Shown: positions 8,229 to 17,808 of the stretch, piece after piece
Position numbering within the stretch: position 1 is the first letter of the stretch
Layout of the letters: every line of letters begins with the position of its first letter
Origin: Marinobacter salinisoli
GTDB taxonomy: Bacteria > Pseudomonadota > Gammaproteobacteria > Pseudomonadales > Oleiphilaceae
DNA length: 64,000 nucleotides
Assembly: GCF_017301335.1 (NCBI RefSeq)
Contig: NZ_CP071247.1
Span: forward strand, 3,596,001-3,660,000
Direction: 5' to 3'
Program-made: the position numbers and the translations under genes
The notes under the pieces: model-generated
Seen by the model: the letters and a program-made list of their open reading frames with translations, nothing else
The model's database searches: none
What the model was told of the DNA's origin: nothing

Positions 8229-9413
8229 ATGAAAGGCAATTATAAAAAACGCTCGATTTTATCCGCGATTGGTTTAACTCTTTCAACTGGTGCCTTCGGA
8301 TTTGACCGGAGTGTTATACCACCAAATTTTCTTTATGAGGACGGAACTTTTCTAGAACTCAGCTATGCGACCGTGCAGCCTGACGTGACGGGAAAGGTTG
8401 TAGGATCCCCCAAGCAAGCATTGCTGAACTCCGGAATTCCCGCTGCCCAGGCTCTTGCCTCACTCCTGCCGGAAGTTGGTGAAGATACCGGATCGGTCGT
8501 AAAGGATTTCACCAGAACAGGGCTTTCTATAAAAACCGATCTGGGAGACAAGGTCGCTTTCGGATTCCGCCGGACCCAACCGGCAGGAAATAAGGTCGCC
8601 TACTCTGATGCCGTACTGGGTTACAACATCGATCTCGAGGCAACGGCTTACGATCTGCTGGTCAAATACAACGTCAATAATGAATTCAGTGTATTCGCCG
8701 GACCACGCATTCAGGTGGTTGACGAAACCTCCTTAGGCAACACCGTCCTCGGACAGTTTGAAGTTGATTCCGACACTGCAACAGGCTACAGCATCGGTGG
8801 CGGATACCAGAATGCCTCTTACAGAACGCAAGTGTTAGTTAACTACACCTCGAAAATTGCGCACGACCAGCAAGGTGCCGGCGTAGCGGGCTCGGGAATA
8901 CCTCTTGGCGCTGCACCGGTCTCTTTGGCTACCGCCACCACTGACGCGCAACTGAAATTTACGACGCCAGAGACATTCCTGCTCTCCATAAGACAACCTC
9001 TGAGCCAGAGCTCGATGCTGTTTGCGAGTTACCGTCGTTCCAACTGGTCGGACGACCAGCTGCAGTCCAATATTCCGAATTTCGAAACGATCACCGCCAT
9101 GATCGATATCGACGAATATGTTCTTGGCTATGCCTACAGGCTGAACCCAAACTTCAGTCTGGTGACCGCGCTATCCCATAAGACAGGTCGTGCAGCCTTA
9201 TACAGCCCCGTCAACGACCGCCAGGGGATTAATATTGGCGCACGATACTCTATCGGCGATTTGCGGTTAGACGCGAGCTTCACCTACGCCAAGCTTGAGG
9301 ATGGCAAAACAGCGATACCACTCGGAAACCTGGTGCCGGGACAAGCGATTGAGATGGAGTTCAAGAACAATTCGGCGAAGGCCCTGGCATTACGGTTGGG
9401 CTATCACTTTTAA
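8229..9413 (+). CDS. FadL/TodX-like outer-membrane transport protein
   Basis: A 394-residue outer-membrane beta-barrel. A signal peptide (about 1-24, ending in GAFG) is followed by an N-terminal hatch-like segment, repeated amphipathic strands, and a C-terminal strand ending in LRLGYHF, with terminal Phe as needed for BAM insertion. The layout and the GDKVAFGFRRTQP segment fit the FadL/TodX family of hydrophobic-compound channels. An esterase-type lipoprotein gene follows at 120 bp and a TetR gene lies divergently upstream, suggesting a shared, inducible uptake and hydrolysis unit. Confidence 0.75.
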   Translation: MKGNYKKRSILSAIGLTLSTGAFGFDRSVIPPNFLYEDGTFLELSYATVQPDVTGKVVGSPKQALLNSGIPAAQALASLLPEVGEDTGSVVKDFTRTGLSIKTDLGDKVAFGFRRTQPAGNKVAYSDAVLGYNIDLEATAYDLLVKYNVNNEFSVFAGPRIQVVDETSLGNTVLGQFEVDSDTATGYSIGGGYQNASYRTQVLVNYTSKIAHDQQGAGVAGSGIPLGAAPVSLATATTDAQLKFTTPETFLLSIRQPLSQSSMLFASYRRSNWSDDQLQSNIPNFETITAMIDIDEYVLGYAYRLNPNFSLVTALSHKTGRAALYSPVNDRQGINIGARYSIGDLRLDASFTYAKLEDGKTAIPLGNLVPGQAIEMEFKNNSAKALALRLGYHF

Positions 9414-9532
9414 ACTTCCGGTAATTTAACGAGAGGGGCATCAGTTTGAGCCCCTTTTTCATTCCTCTCTTCAGTCTTTATTTGAGCCTCGCTGAGCTGT
9501 CTTTGCCACGAGAACCTGGAGACGACATTTCA

Positions 9533-11266
9533 ATGCAAAAAAACATCTTCATCACCAATTTCAAATTTTTGGCGATATTTCTGATTTTGCTATGCAGCGC
9601 CTGCGCCAGTACCAGCCCAGAAGCAGAGTCAGCTAACTACGCAGAGCCGGGGGATAATCCAGTTCAGATTCAGACCGTGGATACGCTTGTAGACAAGGTG
9701 ATCATTGAACGGGATATCCCTATTTATACGCGGGATGGGGTTCGCCTTTCTGCCAGAATTTATCGGCCCAACAAAATCGGGCAATTTCCCGTAATCATGA
9801 GCTTTACCGCATACGGTAAGGACTTGGGTCCGACAAAGTATCCGAAAGTGCTGGAACACAATGCCAAGCCCGATTTTGACCTTGGCCCGATCAATGTGAG
9901 CCCCTGGACAACCTGGGAGGCGCCCGACCCCGCATTTTGGGTCCCCGAGGATTACGTGGTCATTTACGTTGATTCGAGGGGCTATTTTGGATCTCAAGGC
10001 AAAGCCGCCATCCTCAGTGAACGAGATGGCAACGACTTTTACGATGCCATCGAGTGGGCAGGGACACAGACGTGGAGCAACGGCCATGTCGGGCTGAACG
10101 GTGTTTCTTATCTGGCCATTTCTCAATGGGTCGCAGCGAGTGCGAGACCCCCGCATCTAAAAGCTATTATTCCGTGGGAAGGGCAAACCGATGCCTACAG
10201 AGAGGTCCTTTACCACGGAGGCATACCTGAAACGGCGTTTACCGATTTCTGGATTAACAAAGTAAATACCGGGGCTAAATCAAGGGTCGGGCCGCCTGGC
10301 TTTTTATTCAGCTTTCTTCATCAGCGGCCGTGGCTGTTCAAAAGGGTGGTCGATCCAATAAATATTGAGCTGAGCAAGATCGATGTACCTGCCTTGATTG
10401 CCGCGACCTGGTCGGATCAGGGCCTGCACAGCCGGGGCTCATTTCAGGGGTACAAATCCATATCATCAGACGAAAAATGGTTATTCACCCATGGGCGCCC
10501 GAAATGGTCCACCTATTACAGTGAAGAGGCCCTGGAATTTCAGAAAAAGTTCTTCGATCACTTCCTCAAAGGCGAGCCGACTGGAATCACCGATCTTAAG
10601 CCGGTTCGCTTAGAAGTAAGAGAAACTCTGACCAAATACAAAGTTCGTTATGAGGACGATTGGCCAATACCCAGAACAGAATATCGGGCCTTGTTTCTTG
10701 ATCAGGAAAAGCAGTCATTGACACATGACCGCCCACGGCAGGAAACCACGGCAAATTATGACGCGAAGAGCGGCACGGTCACTTATCAAATTCAGTTCGA
10801 TGAAGACACAGAACTATCGGGCAATATGAAGCTGAAACTCTGGGTGTCGACGTCCCGGGGCTCCGATATGGATTTATTCATCGGAGTCAACAAACTGGAT
10901 ATTAATGGTGACAAAGTTGATTTCTATGGAAAAACAGGATTCAACAAAGGCGTCGTTGCCCTGGGCTGGTTGAGAGTTTCTGAACGAAAACTCGACGAGC
11001 AGACATCCGAGCCGTGGTTACCTGTTCTCACGCACAGGGATACGGATAAGATATCTCCCGACCAAATAGTGCCGGTTAACATTGAAATTCTTCCTAGCAG
11101 CACCCTTTTCAGGAAAGGAGAGTCCCTGGAACTGACAATTCAGGGCCATGATATTTTTGATCACCCGATGCTCGCGCACGACCGCACTGTCAACAAAGGC
11201 ATTCACTCGGTTCATACGGGCGGTGTTTATGATTCTCATTTGTTGATACCTGTAATCCCCAATTAG
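9533..11266 (+). CDS. CocE/NonD-family hydrolase, predicted lipoprotein
   Basis: A 577-residue serine hydrolase of the CocE/NonD (X-Pro dipeptidyl-peptidase-like, S15) group. The start at 9533 gives a hydrophobic signal and lipobox LLCSAC, so the enzyme is probably anchored in the envelope. Ser192 lies in NGVSYLAISQW, Asp295 in TWSDQGLHSRG and His320 in FTHGRPKW, a complete triad. A C-terminal jelly-roll domain follows (about 370-570, e.g. LSGNMKLKLWVSTSRGSDMD). It is probably co-transcribed with the FadL-like porin. An ester or amide substrate is likely; which one is unknown. Confidence 0.88.
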   Translation: MQKNIFITNFKFLAIFLILLCSACASTSPEAESANYAEPGDNPVQIQTVDTLVDKVIIERDIPIYTRDGVRLSARIYRPNKIGQFPVIMSFTAYGKDLGPTKYPKVLEHNAKPDFDLGPINVSPWTTWEAPDPAFWVPEDYVVIYVDSRGYFGSQGKAAILSERDGNDFYDAIEWAGTQTWSNGHVGLNGVSYLAISQWVAASARPPHLKAIIPWEGQTDAYREVLYHGGIPETAFTDFWINKVNTGAKSRVGPPGFLFSFLHQRPWLFKRVVDPINIELSKIDVPALIAATWSDQGLHSRGSFQGYKSISSDEKWLFTHGRPKWSTYYSEEALEFQKKFFDHFLKGEPTGITDLKPVRLEVRETLTKYKVRYEDDWPIPRTEYRALFLDQEKQSLTHDRPRQETTANYDAKSGTVTYQIQFDEDTELSGNMKLKLWVSTSRGSDMDLFIGVNKLDINGDKVDFYGKTGFNKGVVALGWLRVSERKLDEQTSEPWLPVLTHRDTDKISPDQIVPVNIEILPSSTLFRKGESLELTIQGHDIFDHPMLAHDRTVNKGIHSVHTGGVYDSHLLIPVIPN

Positions 11267-11361
11267 CGCCACTTGCCGGTTACGGACAGTGCCTCGTTAA
11301 GGAGCGCTCGAATCTAGGCTCCAATTTAGCGAGGCTCACGTTTCAACAAACTCCAGCCAAT

Positions 11362-11398
11362 AAAAAACGCCCGAAGGCATGGCCAACGGGCGTTTTTT
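11362..11398. terminator. Bidirectional rho-independent terminator
   Basis: AAAAAACGCCCG and CGGGCGTTTTTT form a stem with A and T tracts on both sides, between the converging hydrolase and putA genes, so it can serve both strands. Confidence 0.85.
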
Positions 11399-11414
11399 CG
11401 TTCGCTAACTGCGC

Positions 11415-14400
11415 TTATTCGGCAGCAGCAATCAGGCTGGCGTTACCACCGGCTGCGGTGGTGTCCACACACAAGTGGCGCTCAATCACGAAACGCTGAT
11501 CCAGCTTGTGCTCGGTGATCAACGGCAGCAGCGCGCCATCGCGCTTGGCCAGGGCCAGTCGATACTCTCGCAGCAGCGAGGGTTCGGCACAGCTCACGGC
11601 CGCCTCATAGCCATTGGCCTGAGTCAGCGCATCCGCCGCCAGCAGCCCATCGGCGCCAGCAACCGGCAAGCCGGCCTTGGCGGCGTCCTTCACGGCACCT
11701 TCCACACCCGGTGCAACGATAACCACCTGGTTACCCTGCGACAGGGCCGTGCCCGCTTGCTCAAGCGCAGTTGCCCGATCCGGGCCCAGGCACAGAACCA
11801 CACCACGCGCGTGGTTGGACAGGCGATTGAGTTCGCCCGTTGGCCCCGGCAGCTCTTCCTTGTGCGCGTCCAGCGGTGCTGGTGCGGCGCCAAAGATCGG
11901 CTTGATCAGTGCTTCGCGCGCCTCGGGTTTGGGCGCCTTCATGCCGGCCACCTGGTCAATCAGCTTCTGCAGCTTACTGGCACCGATGGTCTTGGCTCCG
12001 CTGTCGGCCTTAACCTCAACCGTCTCGCCCTTCATAAAGCGACGGACGTACTGCGGGCCGCCCGCTTTCGGGCCGGTCCCGGACAACCCCTCACCGCCGA
12101 ACGGCTGGGAACCCACAATGGCACCGATCTGGTTGCGGTTGATGTAGGTGTTGCCGACCTTGATGCGCTTGGCAACATGCTCTACCCGGCGGTCCACCCG
12201 GCTGTGCATGCCAAACGTCAGGCCGTAGCCCTTGGCGTTGATGCTATCGACAACCTTGTCCAGGTTCTTGGCTTCGAAGGTGGCCACGTGCAGAACCGGG
12301 CCGAAGATTTCCTCTTCCAGCTCTTCAATGCCGGACACCTTCAGCACGGCCGGCGATACAAACAGGCCGTTCTTAGGCACCGGCAACTTCTTCAGCAGCT
12401 TGCCCTGGTCCTCAAACTTCTTGCAGTGATCGACGATCTTCTTGCGGGCGGTTTCATCAATAACCGGCCCGACATCGGTGGACAGCAGCCACGGGTCGCC
12501 AATGCCCAGCTCCTCCATGGCACCGTAGAGCATTTCCAGCAGATGGTCGGCAATGTCCTTCTGCACATAGAGCATGCGCAGGGCCGAACAACGCTGGCCG
12601 GCGCTCTGGAAGGAGGACGCAAGCACGTCACGCACCACCTGTTCCGGCAGCGCGGTGGAATCGACGATCATGGCATTCAGGCCGCCGGTTTCTGCCACCA
12701 GCGGGGCATCCGGTGCCATGTTTTCAGACATGACCTTGTTGATGCGCTGGGCAGTCGCGGTAGATCCGGTGAAACACACACCGGTCACGCGGGAATCCGA
12801 AGTCAGTGCCGCACCGACGGTTGCACCGGTGCCCGGCACCAGCTGCACAGCGTCTTTCGGGATACCCGCTTCGTACATCAGCTCAACCGCCCGGTGGGCG
12901 ATCAGAGCGGTCTGCTCAGCCGGCTTGGCCAGCACCGTGTTGCCAACCGCCAGGTTCGCCATGATCTGGCCCGTGAAGATGGCCAACGGGAAGTTCCACG
13001 GTGAAATACAACAGATAACACCACGCGCCTCACCATCGTCCTTGTAGCGGATGCACTCTTCGGCGTAGAACTGAGCGAAATCCACCGCCTCACGAATTTC
13101 AGCCACGGCATCCAGCAGGGACTTGCCCGCTTCGCGAGTGGTCAGAGCGAACAGTTCGTGCGCGTGCTCTTCATACAGATCGCCCACCCTGCGAACGCAG
13201 GCAGCACGCTCCTCGGCGGACATCGCAGACCAGCTCTTGAAGCCTTCCTGCGCGGCGGCGACCGCGGTATCCACATCCGCGTCCGAAGCCTGAGTCATGT
13301 GGCCGACCAGATCCTCGGGAATAGCCGGGTTGCGGACCACCTGAACCTCGCCACCGGCAATGTCGCCGGCAATGAGCGGGCCGCCTTTCCAGCGGTGCTC
13401 CTTGAACGCACCACGGCCTGCTTCAACCTCTTCCACGGTCACCGGATCGGTAATATCCCAGCCCTTGGAGTTGCGGCGCTTGTCGCCAAACAATTTGAAC
13501 GGATGCACGATCGCCTTGCTGGAGATGTTCTCGCCCATGGCCTGCACCACATCGATGGGGTCCTTGGCGATTTCTTCCGGCGTGATGCTGGTGTCAACGA
13601 TCTGGTTCACGAACGAGCTGTTCGCCCCGTTTTCCAGCAGTCGACGGACCAGGTACGCCAGCAGGTCCTTATGCGGCCCTACCGGGGCATAGATGCGGCA
13701 CGGTACACCACTGACCGCCAGCACTTCGTCGTGCAGGGATTCGCCCATGCCATGCAGGCGCTGGAACTCGTAATTTTTCACGCCCCTGGCCTGCGCCAGT
13801 TCCAGGATGCCGGATACGGAGTGCGCGTTGTGAGTGGCGAACTGGGGGTAAATCCTGTCGACCATGTTCAACAGCTTGGTCGCACACGACAGGTAGGATA
13901 CGTCGCTGCAGGCCTTGCGGGTGAACACAGGGAATCCGTCCAGACCCATCACCTGAGCCCGCTTGATTTCCGCATCCCAGTACGCACCTTTCACCAGGCG
14001 CACCATGATGCGGCGGTCGTATTTTGCAGACAGGCCGTAGAGCCAGTCCAGAACGAAGGCGGCGCGCTTGCCGTAGGCCTGAACAACAACACCAAAGCCA
14101 TCCCAGCCGGCCAGTTCAGGGTCAGACAACAGTTCTTCGATGATGTCCATGGACAGGTCCAGACGGTCCTGCTCCTCGGCATCGATGTTGAAGCCCATGT
14201 TGGCGGCCTTGGCCTTGCGCACCAGTTTGCGCGCCCGTGGCACCAGCTCGTTCATGACACGTTCTTTGTTGCCGTACTCGTAGCGGGCCAGCAGTGCAGA
14301 CAGCTTGACGGAAATGCCCGCATTTTTGCGGACGTCGTCTTTGCAGGATTTTGCAATGCTGTCGATGGCCGTTGAGTAGGCATCGAAATAGCGCTGGGCA

Positions 14401-15044
14401 TCGGCGTCCGTGCGGGCGGCCTCACCGAGCATGTCGTAGGAGTAGGTGTAGCCCTTCTCCATGTACTCCTTGGCTTCGTCCTGCGCTTCTTCGATGTCAC
14501 GGCCCAGGACAAACTGGCGCCCCATTTCCTTCATGGCCTGCGCGGCCACGGTACGAATCACCGGCTCGCCAAAGCGTTTGAGCAGCTTGCGCAGGGTGTC
14601 GCCGATGCCGCTGCGCTCGGTATCCTTGAGCAGATTGCTGGTCATCAGCAAGGCAACGGTAGCGGTATTGATCAGCTGGGACGACGCCTTGCCCACGTGG
14701 CTGCCCCAGGCACCCGAGGTGATCTTGTCTTCGATCAGGTCATTGATGGTGGTGCTGTCGGGAACCCGCAACAGGGCCTCCGCCAGGCACATCAGGGCAA
14801 CACCTTCCTTGGTGGTGAGACCGTATTGTGCGAGGAATTTTTCCATGATGGTGGGCTTGGCGTTCTTGCGAACACTGCGCACCAGCGTTGCCGCTCGCTT
14901 GGAGATGGCATCGCGCTCGGATTGAGATAACTCCGCGCCAGCAATCAGTTCATGGATGACCTTGTGCTCGTCAGCAAGGTAGTAATCACGAACCGCCTGA
15001 CGGCTGTCTTCAAGAGCAGGAATTTCTGATCGCTGCGGTCTCAT
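11415..15044 (-). CDS. putA: Bifunctional proline dehydrogenase / L-glutamate gamma-semialdehyde dehydrogenase
   Basis: A 1209-residue PutA that oxidises proline to glutamate in two steps at the inner membrane and cytosol. The FAD proline dehydrogenase barrel (about 200-480) shows RLVKGAYWDAEIKRAQ and FQRLHGMGESLHDEV. The aldehyde dehydrogenase domain (about 560-1030) shows AETGG and the catalytic Cys near residue 818 in SAGQRCSALR. A C-terminal domain of about 170 residues follows. The N-terminal ribbon-helix-helix repressor domain of enterobacterial PutA is absent, so control is probably by the divergent Lrp-type gene at 15408. Confidence 0.97.
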   Translation of the reverse strand: MRPQRSEIPALEDSRQAVRDYYLADEHKVIHELIAGAELSQSERDAISKRAATLVRSVRKNAKPTIMEKFLAQYGLTTKEGVALMCLAEALLRVPDSTTINDLIEDKITSGAWGSHVGKASSQLINTATVALLMTSNLLKDTERSGIGDTLRKLLKRFGEPVIRTVAAQAMKEMGRQFVLGRDIEEAQDEAKEYMEKGYTYSYDMLGEAARTDADAQRYFDAYSTAIDSIAKSCKDDVRKNAGISVKLSALLARYEYGNKERVMNELVPRARKLVRKAKAANMGFNIDAEEQDRLDLSMDIIEELLSDPELAGWDGFGVVVQAYGKRAAFVLDWLYGLSAKYDRRIMVRLVKGAYWDAEIKRAQVMGLDGFPVFTRKACSDVSYLSCATKLLNMVDRIYPQFATHNAHSVSGILELAQARGVKNYEFQRLHGMGESLHDEVLAVSGVPCRIYAPVGPHKDLLAYLVRRLLENGANSSFVNQIVDTSITPEEIAKDPIDVVQAMGENISSKAIVHPFKLFGDKRRNSKGWDITDPVTVEEVEAGRGAFKEHRWKGGPLIAGDIAGGEVQVVRNPAIPEDLVGHMTQASDADVDTAVAAAQEGFKSWSAMSAEERAACVRRVGDLYEEHAHELFALTTREAGKSLLDAVAEIREAVDFAQFYAEECIRYKDDGEARGVICCISPWNFPLAIFTGQIMANLAVGNTVLAKPAEQTALIAHRAVELMYEAGIPKDAVQLVPGTGATVGAALTSDSRVTGVCFTGSTATAQRINKVMSENMAPDAPLVAETGGLNAMIVDSTALPEQVVRDVLASSFQSAGQRCSALRMLYVQKDIADHLLEMLYGAMEELGIGDPWLLSTDVGPVIDETARKKIVDHCKKFEDQGKLLKKLPVPKNGLFVSPAVLKVSGIEELEEEIFGPVLHVATFEAKNLDKVVDSINAKGYGLTFGMHSRVDRRVEHVAKRIKVGNTYINRNQIGAIVGSQPFGGEGLSGTGPKAGGPQYVRRFMKGETVEVKADSGAKTIGASKLQKLIDQVAGMKAPKPEAREALIKPIFGAAPAPLDAHKEELPGPTGELNRLSNHARGVVLCLGPDRATALEQAGTALSQGNQVVIVAPGVEGAVKDAAKAGLPVAGADGLLAADALTQANGYEAAVSCAEPSLLREYRLALAKRDGALLPLITEHKLDQRFVIERHLCVDTTAAGGNASLIAAAE

Positions 15045-15407
15045 AGTCTCACCCTCTTTCTGTTATTCGTCTGCCGGCAATTCTACCGGGATGAACAAAG
15101 ACGATTTTCCTATTAGAGCCTCCAAAACGTGACAAAAGGTCGTTTTCCAGCGCCGTGCATTAATTATTTTTCTTGTCCTTCAGTTTTTTAGGCGTTTTCC
15201 CTTCAGACACTCCCGTGCCCGACCTTTCGACAACCAAGTCAACTCAGGTTACACCCCATGATAGTGGCCAATGCAAGAACTTTCAGGGGGATACGGCCTA
15301 TACGGCGCGCAATTCAAAGTCGATTTGACCATGCTATGTAGAAATACAGGACATTTGGTTATAGTTTCAGACTCACCAAGTCATTCATTGCATTGGAAAC
15401 GCATGCC
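15045..15407. promoter_or_regulatory. putA/putR divergent intergenic region
   Basis: 363 bases between the divergent putA and Lrp-type regulator genes. It is AT-richer than the neighbours and must hold both promoters and the regulator sites. No gene is supported in it and I could not define operator boundaries. Confidence 0.55.
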
Positions 15408-15860
15408 ATGGTCGAACTGGACCGAATTGACCACTCCATCATTCGCGAATTGCAGAAAAACGCCCGGATAACCGTGACCGAGCTGGCATCCCGGGTGGGC
15501 CTGTCGAAAACGCCATGCCAGGTTCGGATGCGGAGACTGGAGGAGCAGGGCTACATCACCGGCTACACGGCACTGGTCAATCAGAGCAAGCTCGGCCAGT
15601 CACACGTTGCCTTTGCCCAGGTCACACTTGGCGACACCAGCAGCACGGCATTGAGCGCTTTCAACGAGGCCGTGCGCAAGATCTCGGCGGTCGAGCAGTG
15701 CCATATGATTGCCAGTCACTTTGACTACCTGCTGAAGGTTCGCACCAGGGACATGGCGGAATACCGGAAAGTGTTTGGCGAGCAGATTTCAGCCCTGCCC
15801 CACGTGCAGCAAACCAGCACCTTTGTGGTGATGGAAAACGTGAAGGATGCGGGGCTTTAG
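15408..15860 (+). CDS. putR: Lrp/AsnC-family regulator, probable proline-responsive activator of putA
   Basis: A 150-residue Lrp/AsnC protein: helix-turn-helix at about 20-45 with SRVGLSKTPCQVRMRRLEEQ, then a RAM effector domain with CHMIASHFDYLLKVRTRDM. The SKTPCQ-type helix and the HMIASHFDYLLKV segment are characteristic of PutR-type activators. The ATG at 15408 is chosen over an upstream TTG at 15393. It is divergent from a PutA lacking its own DNA-binding domain, which supports the role; symbol by analogy. Confidence 0.85.
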   Translation: MVELDRIDHSIIRELQKNARITVTELASRVGLSKTPCQVRMRRLEEQGYITGYTALVNQSKLGQSHVAFAQVTLGDTSSTALSAFNEAVRKISAVEQCHMIASHFDYLLKVRTRDMAEYRKVFGEQISALPHVQQTSTFVVMENVKDAGL

Positions 15861-15873
15861 CACTACCCCGCGG

Positions 15874-16365
15874 CTACCGGGAGGTCAGCTTGCCACGGGT
15901 TTCCAGGCGAGCCTGCCGGCGAATGCCGGCGTTATCAAAACGACGGGTCTGTTCCCGGGTTTCCGGGATGACCTGAGGGACATCCACCGGTTTGCCGTGT
16001 TCATCCAGGGCGACGAAAGTGAAATAGGCTGACAGAATATGGCGCACTTCGCCGGTGTAACTGTTCTCAGCCTCCACCCGGGCGCCGATTTCCATGGACG
16101 AGCCCCAGCTGCGATTCAACGACAGATTGAACAGCAGGGTGTCGTTACCCTTGGCGGGCGCCCTGAAGTGAATGGAATCCACGGCCGCGGTCACACAGAC
16201 ATGGGCCGAATGCCGCTCGGCAACAACCAACGCCAGCCGATCGCACTTGGCCATGATCATTCCCCCGAACACCGTGTTGTGGGAATTCATGTCATTGGGA
16301 AACACTTTGTAGACGTGCTTGTCCACTGCCGATGCAGACACGGGCTTGGCGGGACGATCTGTCAT
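15874..16365 (-). CDS. Acyl-CoA thioesterase, hotdog fold
   Basis: A 163-residue single-hotdog thioesterase that hydrolyses acyl-CoA to free acid and CoA in the cytosol. The segment MNSHNTVFGGMIMAKCDRLA is the YciA/BFIT-type signature, with the HNTVFGG turn and acidic helix residue. The start at 16365 has GGAG upstream (CGGAGATGAATGC) and removes an unrelated 41-residue extension. It converges on the putR gene with 13 bases between stops. Confidence 0.88.
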   Translation of the reverse strand: MTDRPAKPVSASAVDKHVYKVFPNDMNSHNTVFGGMIMAKCDRLALVVAERHSAHVCVTAAVDSIHFRAPAKGNDTLLFNLSLNRSWGSSMEIGARVEAENSYTGEVRHILSAYFTFVALDEHGKPVDVPQVIPETREQTRRFDNAGIRRQARLETRGKLTSR

Positions 16366-16535
16366 GCATTCATCTCCGTTTGAAAGGTTTGAACTCCGTA
16401 CTCTACCCCAAGAAAGCGCTCCATTGCGCTGTCTGGACAAAATCTGGTCTAAGCTCATATAGGCTCCGACGCCGTTCTGCGGAACCACTCACTCAATCGC
16501 TACCGGACACGCGCCACTGACACGGAGAACTTTCT

Positions 16536-16961
16536 ATGGCCGCATCCTCTAGCCTGGGCAATGTCGTAGGGCGCTGGATTTTTGCTGCTGCACTGGTTTT
16601 CGGTACCTACAACCCGACGCAGTATTCCTATATCTCCTGGGCCTTTGACTCGGAAACCACCATGGGGCCGGTCATCGCCATCGTCGGCATTGTGTTACTG
16701 ATCGGTTGGATTGTTTTCCTGAGGGCCACCTTTTTGTCCCTGGGCTGGCTGGGCATATCCCTGGGCGCCGCCTTGCTGGGCTGCCTGGTGTGGTTGCTGG
16801 TGGATATCGGCTGGCTCAGCCTGGAAGGGGAAAGCGCGATGACCTGGGTCATTCTGCTGGTTCTGTCCCTGCTGCTGGCCTTCGGCCTGTCCTGGTCTCA
16901 CATCCGGCGCCGGCTGACCGGCCAGGTGGATGTGGATCACATTGAGGACGGGCGGGGTTAG
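16536..16961 (+). CDS. Small four-helix membrane protein, DUF6524-like
   Basis: A 141-residue inner-membrane protein with four hydrophobic segments (about 10-28, 43-62, 66-88, 97-118). The N-terminal TYNPTQYSYISW segment resembles the DUF6524 pattern, a family without known function; this assignment is from memory. GGAGAAC precedes the ATG. A hairpin terminator follows. Confidence 0.7.
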   Translation: MAASSSLGNVVGRWIFAAALVFGTYNPTQYSYISWAFDSETTMGPVIAIVGIVLLIGWIVFLRATFLSLGWLGISLGAALLGCLVWLLVDIGWLSLEGESAMTWVILLVLSLLLAFGLSWSHIRRRLTGQVDVDHIEDGRG

Positions 16962-16970
16962 CCCCCGATT

Positions 16971-17001
16971 GTCACCGGCAGCCCCCTGCTCTGCCGGTGA
17001 C
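16971..17001. terminator. Perfect 11-bp hairpin between convergent genes
   Basis: GTCACCGGCAG (16971-16981) and CTGCCGGTGAC (16991-17001) pair perfectly with a 9-base loop, between the DUF6524-like and DUF2182 genes that converge on it. The U tract is weak. Confidence 0.6.
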
Positions 17002-17019
17002 TCTGCTTCCTCTCGGAAA

Positions 17020-17799
17020 CTAGGTACCCGCAACAATCAGCACGCCACCGAGCACGATGGCGAGGCCACCAATAGCCCTTGCCCACCGGTCACCGCCCGG
17101 CATCAGCTTTTCCAGCAGCACCACAGCAGCAATCACCGCGATGACGGTGAGGTCCATCACACCACCGACAAACAAAAGCAGCATCAATGCCCCACAGCAA
17201 CCCACACAAAAGATGCCGTGCCGGACCCCCATCTCAGCCGCGCCAGTAACGCCCGGTCGCCAGTAACGTGTAATGAAAAGCAGAGGGCCACGGCAGCGTT
17301 TCAGGCAAGCCTGCTTGAATGAGGAAAACTGGTAAACGCCGGCGGCGATCAGCAGAGCCCCACTGAACAAAGCACTCTGGCTACGCATCATGGGGCTGAG
17401 CAACGCCAGTTCCTCCAGAAGCCACTGCAGCGCGGTGGCAAAAAGGCTGAACGCGCTCCAGACCAGCAAATAGCCGCCGATGAAGGCCAGCGTACCGAGC
17501 ACAGCCGGGAGACGGTTCCTGCGCGCCACCTGCCGATAAAGGAGCACCATTGGCGCGGCGCTGGGCATCATCATGGCGATCATCATGATGATCCACATCA
17601 CCAGCATCAGAATGAAATAGCTCACCGTCCAGTGATGAAATGTCACCATCCCACCCGTTGCCATGGCATCCATGTCAGACGCCATACCAATCAGGTACAA
17701 CCAGGCCAGAACTGTGATTGCAAGCAGGCCCGCCAGGGTTATGCGGCTTCCGCGCAGGGAGCCCTTCGCGACCAAACGGATGTTATCCCCAATCGCCAT
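17020..17799 (-). CDS. DUF2182 predicted metal-binding membrane protein
   Basis: A 259-residue integral membrane protein with about six helices. The HHWTVSYFILMLVMW segment followed by a Met-rich MMIAMMMPSAAPM stretch, a QACLKRC motif and a CVGCCG motif are the conserved features of DUF2182 (COG5486-type). His, Met and Cys clusters in or near the membrane suggest binding of copper or another soft metal; this is inference. It follows the DUF1326 gene by 9 bases, so the two are one transcription unit. Confidence 0.85.
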   Translation of the reverse strand: MAIGDNIRLVAKGSLRGSRITLAGLLAITVLAWLYLIGMASDMDAMATGGMVTFHHWTVSYFILMLVMWIIMMIAMMMPSAAPMVLLYRQVARRNRLPAVLGTLAFIGGYLLVWSAFSLFATALQWLLEELALLSPMMRSQSALFSGALLIAAGVYQFSSFKQACLKRCRGPLLFITRYWRPGVTGAAEMGVRHGIFCVGCCGALMLLLFVGGVMDLTVIAVIAAVVLLEKLMPGGDRWARAIGGLAIVLGGVLIVAGT

Positions 17800-17808
17800 G
17801 GTCGCAGA

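Noticed and set aside
11475..13004. Long plus-strand frames across putA
   Set aside because: They are reverse-strand shadows of a GC-rich gene with full PutA motifs; their His/Arg/Gly-rich composition is typical of such shadows.
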